NCBI GenBank assembly: GCA_023436605.1
Contig: JAEZIQ010000005.1
Location: 1-11,586 of the forward strand
Direction: 5' to 3'
Origin: Actinomycetes bacterium
Lineage (GTDB): Bacteria; Actinomycetota; Thermoleophilia; Solirubrobacterales; 70-9
DNA length: 11,586 nucleotides
Below the pieces are notes generated by a model. It saw only the letters and a list, made by a program, of their open reading frames with translations, did no database searches and was not told the origin of the DNA. Positions within the stretch are counted from its first letter, which is position 1; each line of letters opens with the position of its first letter. A program made the translations under genes and the position numbers. Below, one piece after another: positions 1 through 6,213 of the stretch.

Positions 1-612
1 ACCGGAGAAAGCGGACCGACGGGGCCGACGGGACCAACCGGGGAAACCGGCGAGACCGGAGAAACCGGACCGACGGGGCCGACCGGAGAGACGGGCGCCA
101 CCGGAGAAACCGGGCCGATAGGACCGACTGGGGAAACCGGCGAAACCGGGCCGACGGGACCGACAGGTGAAACCGGCACGACCGGGCCAATCGGAACGAC
201 TGGCCCGACGGGGCCAACCGGGGAGACCGGGGAAACCGGGGAAACCGGCCCGACCGGGGAAACAACGCCGACCGGACCGACTGGCGTGACCACGCCCACC
301 GGAACTACCGGACTGACAACTCCGACAGGATCCACTGGCCCGACCATCACGGGCCCGATCGGCCCCACCCAGCCGACCGGTCCCACTCAGCCGACCGGCC
401 CCACCGGGCCGATCGGCCCGCAGAAACCATCGGCCGCCTGTCTGAAGGCGAAGAAGAAATTGCCGGCGGCAAGAAAACGACTTGCGGGAGCGAGGAAGGC
501 CCTGAACAAAGCCAGGACCAGCAGAGCCCGCCGGTCGGCCAAACGGAAGGTCGCCTCGGCCACGAAAAACGTGAGCCGGATCAAAGGCAGTGTCAAACGC
601 AGCTGCGGATAG
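1..612 (+). CDS. Collagen-like repeat protein with basic Cys-bracketed C-terminus (5' partial)
   Basis: The reading frame is open from the first base, so the N-terminus and any signal peptide lie outside the window; 203 codons plus a TAG stop are visible. The first part is 29 uninterrupted Gly-X-Y triplets, mostly Gly-Pro-Thr and Gly-Glu-Thr, then imperfect triplets where Thr replaces Gly, then a Pro/Thr/Gln linker. Thr almost always sits at Y, as in bacterial collagen-like proteins such as BclA, where such Thr can carry sugars. The last 57 residues form a Lys/Arg/Ala-rich, probably helical module that begins with Cys (codon 439-441) and has a second Cys 55 residues later, next to the end (604-606). 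I infer an extracellular stalk or matrix protein, with the basic tail binding a polyanionic envelope component or another subunit. An internal GTG at 286 could be read as a start but lies in mid-repeat and is not the real one. The repeat identity is clear; the role is not. Confidence 0.85.
   Translation, partial: TGESGPTGPTGPTGETGETGETGPTGPTGETGATGETGPIGPTGETGETGPTGPTGETGTTGPIGTTGPTGPTGETGETGETGPTGETTPTGPTGVTTPTGTTGLTTPTGSTGPTITGPIGPTQPTGPTQPTGPTGPIGPQKPSAACLKAKKKLPAARKRLAGARKALNKARTSRARRSAKRKVASATKNVSRIKGSVKRSCG
4..264 (+). repeat. 29 contiguous collagen-type Gly-X-Y codon triplets
   Basis: A 9-base periodicity encodes Gly-(Pro/Glu)-Thr. Minor variants are Gly-Ala-Thr, Gly-Thr-Thr, Gly-Pro-Ile and Gly-Glu-Ser. 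The Gly codons alternate among GGA, GGG, GGC and GGT, and the Thr codons among ACC, ACG, ACT and ACA. The repeat is therefore conserved at protein level but degenerate at DNA level. From 265 to about 420 the pattern continues with interruptions. Confidence 0.9.
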
Positions 613-616
613 CAGA

Positions 617-653
617 GGTCACGCCTTCATAAACACGCTGTAATCTGTCCCTC
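617..653 (+). promoter_or_regulatory. Putative leaderless promoter of the first paralogue
   Basis: TAATCT at 641-646 fits the actinobacterial -10 pattern TANNNT and ends seven bases before the ATG at 654, so transcription would begin at or next to the start codon. The -35 region is weak; the best I see is GGTCAC at 617-622, with 18-base spacing. No Shine-Dalgarno sequence lies between 613 and 653. The second paralogue has the same arrangement, which strengthens the call. It remains a pattern match only. Confidence 0.45.
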
Positions 654-2534
654 ATGGGAAGGGACCTCGCGTTCAGAATGTTCGCGCGGGCAGGGGCTGT
701 GCTTGGCCTCGCCGCGATCACCACGACGATCGGCATGAGCGGCGCTGCGGGAGCGGCCCCGGTCGATCGGGCATCCGATCCGGTTGTGCTCAAGGGCGCC
801 AACGTGCCGACCAAGCTGAAGGTGTCGCCGAAGAAGATCGTCGCCTTCAAGTGGAACGGCAAGTGGGCCCAGATACCGGTCCAGATCGATGAGCGCCACG
901 TAGTCAGCGCCCGCAGCCTTTACCCGGACAATCCCGTCGGTTACGTCAACGGCTATGTCGGCGTCGACAAGGACATCAACGACTTCGAGCTGGAGATCTA
1001 CGCTGATCCCAAGACCCGTTCCGGGGCTGATGCGGACGCGTCTTTCGATGCGAACGACGAGCTCGTCTTCCTCGGCGGTGACGCAGGCAACTCCGCGCCG
1101 ACCTCGGCCGTCGCCCCTAATGGGGTCGATCCCTCTAGTGCGACCAAAGTCGCGGTAAGCGATCCGGCAGGTGGCGAGCCGGCCTACGTCTATCTCTTCA
1201 CGGCAACCGGCAAGCTCGATCCCTCGGCCGGCAAGGACTACGTCGACTACGACTTCAAGCTGACCGAGTTCGGTCCGAACGACACCCTGATCGACGACTA
1301 CAACTTCACCAACAAGCCGAACCCTGAAGATTCGACGGTCAAGACCGACAATTACGAACTTCACTCGATCGATCGCTGGCGGGAAGACGAACTGAGAATC
1401 ACGGCTGGCGGCGCCCCCGGCGTCGACATCCTCGACCGCGAAGCGGTTTCCGCCGGTGGGCTGGGCAGCTGCAGCCGCAGCGAGTTCACCTTCTCGGCCA
1501 ACTGGAAGCTCGATACCGAGCCGGGCAATGACAGCAACACCGACGACGAGGGCACTTACATCACCGTCATCGATGGTCCGGTCCGGGCGATCCGCTCCTA
1601 TCTGGGCGCGAACTCCGGCCCCTATGTGGAAGACCTCCACATCTACTACCCCGACCGTGAGGACCGACGGATTAACGTGCGGGTCCATCCGATTCCCCAG
1701 ATGTACGTCTGGACCGATTACAACGCCGATGCGCTCGGCATGACCTACCGGGACCAGAAGAACCAGGGTGGCATGACGATTGACGGCACGCCTGATTCGC
1801 CTGACCTGTTCGGGCACTCCGATTTCCTGGACGGCACCTACGCCTGGCAGCAGGTCAGTGGAAATCAGGGAACCACCACGACTCTGGTCACGGCCGAAAG
1901 TACCGCCACTCCGGAGACGGCTCTAACTGATTTCCGCGGCTTCAAGGGGTATTACCTCGACGAAGCCAACGCGAGCGGTTCGGGCAAGCGGCAGTGCGGC
2001 GGCGACGGGCACGCCTACGGTGCCAGTGGTTTCGGTATCGATGGCGTTTACCCGAACACCGACCCGATCTTCGGAGTCGGCGCCACCCCGGACAGGCTGT
2101 CGGTCAACCGGATCCGCTACTTCGGCCCCCCGAACCAGACGGCCGCAGACGCCGACGCCTTCCGCGCCCGCGCCCAGGACCCGCTCGCCGGATCCGCCAC
2201 CTCGATCAAGGTGAAGCCTCGCAGCGTCAAGTTGAAGCTCAAGGTCCTGACCGGCAACCCTGTCGCGAAACGAGGCAAGGTGCTTCGACTGAAGGTCAGG
2301 TTGACCAACTCCGGTACCGCGACCTCAAAGCGGGTCAAGGTTTGCGCTCACGGAAAGGCTCTGGTTCGCAAGTGCGCCGAGACCGCCGGACTGGCTCCGG
2401 GCAAGTCGAAGAACTTCACCTTGACTCCAAAGGTCAAGCGTAGGGCGAAGGGCAAGAAGACGAACCTGACCGTCTCCTACTCTTCCGGCGCCTCGGGATC
2501 GGCGGTCAGCCGCACGATCCCGCTGAAGGGCTAG
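654..2534 (+). CDS. Secreted protein of unknown function, paralogue 1, with CARDB-like C-terminal domain
   Basis: A 626-residue protein. Residues 9-35 form a signal peptide with a basic N-region, an Ala/Leu/Ile core and an AGA-type cleavage site near residue 34. The core (about 37-510) is shared with the next gene and contains IPVQIDERH, a DADASFDANDE acidic stretch that could bind calcium, YVDYDFKLT, NYELHSIDRW, DDEGTY, GPVRAIRSY, GANSGPYV and CGGDG. The core has Cys273 and Cys448. Residues about 515-626 are a Lys-rich beta-sandwich-like domain (CARDB type) with Cys564 and Cys574. All four Cys recur in the paralogue, so two disulfides are plausible. I do not recognise the core family; a carbohydrate-active or adhesive beta-rich surface protein is possible but unproven. 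Start: ATG 654 is seven bases after a -10-like hexamer (leaderless). An in-frame ATG at 678, preceded by GGGAAGGGA, is the alternative and would give a shorter signal peptide. The gene is certain, the function unknown. Confidence 0.9.
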   Translation: MGRDLAFRMFARAGAVLGLAAITTTIGMSGAAGAAPVDRASDPVVLKGANVPTKLKVSPKKIVAFKWNGKWAQIPVQIDERHVVSARSLYPDNPVGYVNGYVGVDKDINDFELEIYADPKTRSGADADASFDANDELVFLGGDAGNSAPTSAVAPNGVDPSSATKVAVSDPAGGEPAYVYLFTATGKLDPSAGKDYVDYDFKLTEFGPNDTLIDDYNFTNKPNPEDSTVKTDNYELHSIDRWREDELRITAGGAPGVDILDREAVSAGGLGSCSRSEFTFSANWKLDTEPGNDSNTDDEGTYITVIDGPVRAIRSYLGANSGPYVEDLHIYYPDREDRRINVRVHPIPQMYVWTDYNADALGMTYRDQKNQGGMTIDGTPDSPDLFGHSDFLDGTYAWQQVSGNQGTTTTLVTAESTATPETALTDFRGFKGYYLDEANASGSGKRQCGGDGHAYGASGFGIDGVYPNTDPIFGVGATPDRLSVNRIRYFGPPNQTAADADAFRARAQDPLAGSATSIKVKPRSVKLKLKVLTGNPVAKRGKVLRLKVRLTNSGTATSKRVKVCAHGKALVRKCAETAGLAPGKSKNFTLTPKVKRRAKGKKTNLTVSYSSGASGSAVSRTIPLKG

Positions 2535-2559
2535 ACAAAGCGATTCTCTGAAATAGAAT
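2532..2559 (+). promoter_or_regulatory. Putative leaderless promoter of the second paralogue
   Basis: TAGACA at 2532-2537 (five of six matches to TTGACA) and TAGAAT at 2554-2559 (TANNNT) are separated by 16 bases. The -10 ends six bases before ATG 2566, which places the transcription start at or beside that ATG. The -35 hexamer begins with the TAG stop of the upstream gene. This is better formed than the matching promoter of the first paralogue. It implies that the second paralogue and the gene coupled to it can be transcribed on their own. Confidence 0.55.
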
Positions 2560-2563
2560 CGCT
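2539..2563. promoter_or_regulatory. Perfect 9-bp inverted repeat over the -10 region
   Basis: AGCGATTCT (2539-2547), a 7-base spacer, and its exact reverse complement AGAATCGCT (2555-2563). The right arm overlaps the putative -10 and ends two bases before ATG 2566. This placement suits a repressor operator. As RNA it could also act as a hairpin ending transcription from the upstream gene, but no T-tract follows. The first paralogue has no such repeat at the same place. Confidence 0.5.
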
Positions 2564-2565
2564 CC

Positions 2566-4434
2566 ATGGGATGGGAGCGATGCAACAGGATGTTCGCGCG
2601 GATGCTGGCCGGTGTCGGCCTGGCTGCGGCAATAGCTCTTGGTTTCGGCGGCAGCGCTGCCGCCGCTCCGGCGGACCGGGGCGGGGACGAAGTGGTGCTG
2701 AAGGGAAGTCAGCTTTCGGCGCTCCTGGGCGCTGAGCCGGGCAGGATCGTCGGGTTCAGCTGGGCCGGAAAGAATTGGCGGCAGATCCCGGTCCAGGTGG
2801 ACGAGCGGCACACCATCAACGTACGGCAGCTTTATCCCGACACGCCGGTCACCGGCTACATCGGTCCGACGACGCTGGGGTTTGACCTCGAGGTATACGC
2901 GGATGCCAAGACCCGTTCGGGGGCCGACGCGGACGCAACCTTTGATGCCGACGACGAATTCGTCTTCATGGGAGGCGACGCGGGTGGCAACGCACCGCTC
3001 GTGGTCAACCCGCCGGAAGGGGTCGAGGGCAAGAGCGTCGTCAAGGTCACCGTCGACGATCCCGTCTCCGGTGGCCAGGCGGCGGTCTACCTGTTCAAGT
3101 CGGCCGGCAGCCTCGAGCCCGGCGCGGGCAAGGACTACGTCGATTACGACTTCAAACTGACGAACCTGACCGAAGGACAGACCCTGCTGAACGACTACGG
3201 GTACATCCACTCGAGCAACCCGGAGGATTCGACGGTCAGCACCGCCAACTACGAGCTTCACTCGATCGACCGCTGGATGGAGGATGAGCTCAGGATCAAA
3301 GCCGGCGCGGCCAGTCAGGCCGACATCCTCGACCGCGAGGTCGCCCAGGCGACCCTGACCGGCTGCGGCCGCTCCGAGTACACCTTCTCGGGTCGCTGGA
3401 CCGAAGACTCATGGTCAGGTAACGACGGGGACACCGATGACGAGGGCACCTACGTCGCCGTGATCGACGGTCCCGTCCGGGCGATCCGCTCCTACATGGG
3501 CGCCAACTCCGGCCCGTACGTCCAGCGTGAGCATGTCTACTACGCCGACCATGAGCAGAACACCGTCTTCCTCCGGGTCCACGTGATGCTCGACCTGTAC
3601 GCCTGGACCGATTACGCACCGAGCGCAATCGGCATGACCTATCGGGACGAAAAGAACCCCGGCGGCGTGACGATCGACGGCAACCCTGACACTCTCGTTC
3701 CGACCACCTCGGCCGATGTCGCCAACGGCGCTTACTCCTGGCAGCAGGTTTCGGGCACTCACGGCACGTTGAGCACCGTGGTCGGATCGCAGACCGACAT
3801 CCCCAACCCGACCTTCGGCAACTACTACCTCGATGACTCGACCCCGGTCGGCGGCAACGAGGTCCAGTGCGGCGGTGACGGACAGTCGATCGGTGCCAGC
3901 GGCTTCGGCATCCTCGGTCACAACAACACCGCCATCACCCCCAATACCGATCCCCGGCTGGGCGACTTCAACAACCTGACGGTTGACCGCACCCGGTACT
4001 TCGGTCCGCCGAGCGATGGCGTCACCGAGGCCGCGAATTACAAGAACCGGGTCGAGCAACCTCTTGTCGCCTCCGCGACCAAGGTTTCGTTCAAGGAGCC
4101 GAAGCCGAACCTGCGGGTCAAGTTCCTGAACCGCAAGGCCAAGGCGAGGCCGGGCAAGGTGACCGTCTTCAGGCTGCGACTGATCAATACGGGCAACGTG
4201 AGGGTCGACTCGGCGAAAGTCTGCGTAAGTTCGAAGGCGATCGCCGGTAAACCGTGCAAGAAGGCCGTGAAGGTGAATCCGGGCAAGGGCCGCACCCTCA
4301 GCATCCGGGCGAAAGTCAAGCGGAAAATCAAAGGCAAGCGCCTGAAGTTCGGAATCAGCTACTCCGGCAAGGCCGGCGGCTATGGCATGGCCGGTGGCAG
4401 TGAGGGCTTCTCGCTGAAGATCGGGCGCGGGTGA
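2566..4434 (+). CDS. Secreted protein of unknown function, paralogue 2, with CARDB-like C-terminal domain
   Basis: A 622-residue tandem paralogue of the gene before it, alike along nearly its whole length and with the same domain order. The signal peptide (about 9-34) ends in an Ala run before PADRGG. The unassigned core (to about 500) has IPVQVDERH, GADADATFDADDE, YVDYDFKLT, NYELHSIDRW, GPVRAIRSY, GANSGPYV and CGGDG. The CARDB-like beta domain occupies about 505-622. Core cysteines are Cys267 and Cys435; tail cysteines are Cys553 and Cys564. Differences from paralogue 1 cluster in loops and in the tail, as expected of an old rather than a recent duplication. The start is ATG 2566 if the mRNA is leaderless; ATG 2590, opening an MFAR sequence exactly as in paralogue 1 and preceded by GGGAG, is the alternative. 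The gene ends in a four-base GTGA overlap with the next gene, so the two are probably translationally coupled. Function unknown; extracellular or cell-surface location is inferred from the signal peptide. Confidence 0.9.
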   Translation: MGWERCNRMFARMLAGVGLAAAIALGFGGSAAAAPADRGGDEVVLKGSQLSALLGAEPGRIVGFSWAGKNWRQIPVQVDERHTINVRQLYPDTPVTGYIGPTTLGFDLEVYADAKTRSGADADATFDADDEFVFMGGDAGGNAPLVVNPPEGVEGKSVVKVTVDDPVSGGQAAVYLFKSAGSLEPGAGKDYVDYDFKLTNLTEGQTLLNDYGYIHSSNPEDSTVSTANYELHSIDRWMEDELRIKAGAASQADILDREVAQATLTGCGRSEYTFSGRWTEDSWSGNDGDTDDEGTYVAVIDGPVRAIRSYMGANSGPYVQREHVYYADHEQNTVFLRVHVMLDLYAWTDYAPSAIGMTYRDEKNPGGVTIDGNPDTLVPTTSADVANGAYSWQQVSGTHGTLSTVVGSQTDIPNPTFGNYYLDDSTPVGGNEVQCGGDGQSIGASGFGILGHNNTAITPNTDPRLGDFNNLTVDRTRYFGPPSDGVTEAANYKNRVEQPLVASATKVSFKEPKPNLRVKFLNRKAKARPGKVTVFRLRLINTGNVRVDSAKVCVSSKAIAGKPCKKAVKVNPGKGRTLSIRAKVKRKIKGKRLKFGISYSGKAGGYGMAGGSEGFSLKIGRG

Positions 4435-5090
4435 TCATGAACGGGGAGTTCGGGCGAGTACGACCGGCGGCTCTGGTCGTTGCGATGGCGACCTTCGTTT
4501 TGGCGCTCGCGGTCGGATCGTCGGTCTTCTCCGCCTCCGCGGCCGCCAACGTGACCCTGTCACCCCAGATCTACGACTTTGGTGTGGTCAAGGTCGGGTC
4601 AAAGAGCGCGCCGTTGACTTTTTCGGTGAGGGTCTCCCCGGATCGCGACGTGAAGATCGTCTCGGCGGGTTTCATCGACCAGCCGGGAGACCAATACACG
4701 ATCGAGTCCGATGACTGTTCGGGCCAGCCACTTTCCACATACAGGAAGATCTCGTGTTCAGTCACGGTCCGGTTCACCCCCAAGGTTCGCGGCAACCATC
4801 TGGCGACCTTTCAGATCGAGCCTGAAACTGGTTGGGTCCTACGTGCCTACATTCTTGGCAGCGGAGTCTCAGCGGCCCAACCACCCACCGGAAGCGGCAC
4901 TCCTTCCGCCAGGTGTGTGAAGGCGAAGAGCGATCTCGTCCGCGCCAAAAAGAACGTCAGGCAGACCAAGCGCAAACTCCGCAAGGCACGCACTCCGGGC
5001 AGGCGTCAGGCAATCCGCAAGCGCCTGGTCGCCCGGAAGCTGAACGCCGGGCGGCTCGGGTTGGTGGTCATCGCCCGTTGCGGCCGGTGA
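4431..5090 (+). CDS. Secreted ASH/choice-of-anchor-D domain protein with basic Cys-bracketed C-terminus
   Basis: A 219-residue protein. Residues about 10-39 are a signal peptide ending ASAAAN. Residues about 41-146 fit the Ig-like ASH (choice-of-anchor D) pattern: YDFGVVKVGSKSAPLTF near the start, paired Cys96 and Cys109 (DDC...ISCSVTV), then RFTPKVRG and a closing LGSGV. A Pro/Gly/Ser/Thr linker follows, then a 58-residue Lys/Arg-rich module from Cys162 to Cys217. That module aligns without gaps to the end of the collagen-like protein at the left edge. Such Ig-like domains usually mediate protein-protein contacts. I infer an envelope or matrix component working with the two paralogues. Its GTG at 4431 overlaps the TGA of the preceding gene; ATG 4437 is an in-frame alternative. 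Neither has a good Shine-Dalgarno sequence, which fits coupled translation. The domain call is by pattern only. Confidence 0.82.
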   Translation: MIMNGEFGRVRPAALVVAMATFVLALAVGSSVFSASAAANVTLSPQIYDFGVVKVGSKSAPLTFSVRVSPDRDVKIVSAGFIDQPGDQYTIESDDCSGQPLSTYRKISCSVTVRFTPKVRGNHLATFQIEPETGWVLRAYILGSGVSAAQPPTGSGTPSARCVKAKSDLVRAKKNVRQTKRKLRKARTPGRRQAIRKRLVARKLNAGRLGLVVIARCGR

Positions 5091-5100
5091 GTTCCGACGA

Positions 5101-6114
5101 TCAGGAATGACCGTGCGGGACGTCAGGGTCGGGTTTCTGGTCCGAGCCCCGCTGCCGGTCGAGTGACTCCAGGTCGGGCCTCTCATACTCGAAGGTGCCC
5201 CGGGTCACGGAGACGACCTGTTCAGCCAGTTTGGCCCCATCCGACGGTTTGACCGGGGTGGCGCTGATCCGCAACACCACCTCGTCCCGGTCGACCTCCT
5301 CGAGTTCGATCCGGGGCGGGCGCAGGGTCGGCACGGTGATCGACTGACGCAGCATGTCCTGGACGGTCGCCGGGCTGAGGTGGCTGTCGAAGCGGGCGCG
5401 GATATCGATCGAGTCCGGTTCCCGCAGTGGTTCGACCGCCAGCAGCAGGAGCAGGTTGTTCGGGATCATCATCCGGTCCTGGCCCTTGAGGATCGTCGTG
5501 TAGAAGAGGCCCAGCGAACTCACCGTGCCTTCGACCGAACCGGCCATCGGGCCGCCGGTCAGCCGGACCCGCTCACCGACCCGGAAAGGCCGGGTGCTCT
5601 GAAGGACGACTCCGGCGAAGATGTTGCCGAGGGTCTGCTGGGCCGCGAGACCGAGCACGATCGTGGCAGCGGCACCACCGACCGCCAGGGTCTGCGGCTT
5701 CACGCCCGCGATCCCCAGAGCGACCAGCCCAACCAGGAGGATGGCGATCAGGCGAATCGCAAACGCCATCGTGCCGGCGGTCGCCGGGTCCATGCGCCTC
5801 AGGACGAAGGGGACGATGGTGCGGCCGAGGGCCGAGGCGAAGCCCCAGCCCAGGATGAAGAGCAGGAGGGCGGTGAGGATCCTCGACTCGGTCCCGTACC
5901 CCGGGGCGATGTCCTGGCGGTGATTGAACGCGAACAACACGCCGGCGATCAACAGGGCGTACAGCAGCAGCTTCGGCCAGGTAAGACCTCTCTGCTCGTC
6001 GATTTCTTCGCCGAGACCGGCCTCATGCCACTGGTGGGTCCGGGTTTCGAACATCCACTTCGGCATCTGGGCCCGGGTTCGCTCGGCCCGCTTTCTTTCA
6101 TGCTTCGAAGCCAC
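5101..6114 (-). CDS. MscS-family mechanosensitive ion channel
   Basis: A 337-residue membrane channel expected to open under membrane tension and release solutes on hypo-osmotic shock. It has a charged cytoplasmic N-tail (1-44), membrane segments near 45-64, 78-98 and 113-137, and a pore-lining helix near 143-172 (AVGGAAATIVLGLAAQQTLG) with the Gly/Ala packing typical of MscS TM3. The MscS beta domain follows (about 176-235) with RPFRVGERVRL, VEGTVSSLGL and MIPNN, then a C-terminal alpha/beta domain and a polar tail. Its length is a little above E. coli MscS (286), mostly from the two tails. The start is GTG with GGTGGAG four bases upstream. It is transcribed leftward, is separated from the hydrolase gene upstream by a hairpin, and faces the ASH gene tail to tail across 10 bases. 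It is probably housekeeping and unrelated in function to the secreted neighbours. The family is confident; gating and ion preference cannot be read. Confidence 0.93.
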   Translation of the reverse strand: MASKHERKRAERTRAQMPKWMFETRTHQWHEAGLGEEIDEQRGLTWPKLLLYALLIAGVLFAFNHRQDIAPGYGTESRILTALLLFILGWGFASALGRTIVPFVLRRMDPATAGTMAFAIRLIAILLVGLVALGIAGVKPQTLAVGGAAATIVLGLAAQQTLGNIFAGVVLQSTRPFRVGERVRLTGGPMAGSVEGTVSSLGLFYTTILKGQDRMMIPNNLLLLLAVEPLREPDSIDIRARFDSHLSPATVQDMLRQSITVPTLRPPRIELEEVDRDEVVLRISATPVKPSDGAKLAEQVVSVTRGTFEYERPDLESLDRQRGSDQKPDPDVPHGHS

Positions 6115-6118
6115 GACG

Positions 6119-6125
6119 CTCCACC
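6119..6125 (-). promoter_or_regulatory. Ribosome binding site of the MscS gene
   Basis: GGTGGAG on the minus strand lies four bases upstream of the GTG at 6114-6112. It supports that GTG over an ATG just upstream, which is in another frame. Confidence 0.55.
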
Positions 6126-6166
6126 ATACAAATCGGGCGGCCGTTTATTGCGGCCTTAACCATGCT

Positions 6167-6200
6167 GCGCAGAAACCGCCACGCTGGGAGGTTTCTGCGC
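6167..6200 (-). terminator. Hairpin terminator after the hydrolase gene
   Basis: GCGCAGAAACC (6167-6177) and its exact reverse complement (6190-6200) form an 11-bp stem with a 12-base loop, starting 13 bases past the TAG stop at 6214-6216. There is no T-tract on either strand, so it is a GC-type hairpin of the kind reported in actinobacteria. It should separate the hydrolase transcript from the MscS gene downstream. The remaining gap (6115-6166) must hold any MscS promoter; I see no convincing -35/-10 pair there. Confidence 0.6.
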
Positions 6201-6213
6201 TCTAAACCCCGGG

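Noticed and set aside
598..607. Ten-base perfect palindrome CGCAGCTGCG at the end of the collagen-like gene
   Set aside because: It has no loop, lies within codons of the Cys-Gly terminus and lacks terminator context; probably chance.
627..1817. Long open frame on the minus strand opposite the first paralogue
   Set aside because: Val/Asp/Arg-rich shadow typical of high-GC antisense frames. The sense frame has a signal peptide, a paralogue and conserved motifs.
5048..5077. CGGGCG...CGCCCG inverted repeat near the convergent stops
   Set aside because: Only 6 bp with an 18-base loop, lying inside the ASH gene; too weak to call a terminator.
6123..6128. Minus-strand TATGGT as a -10 for the MscS gene
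   Set aside because: It overlaps the good ribosome binding site and would put the transcript start almost on the GTG. No -35 is visible.
6139..6155. GGCCG...CGGCC inverted repeat upstream of the MscS gene
   Set aside because: A five-bp arm pair is expected by chance in such GC-rich DNA and no second feature supports it.
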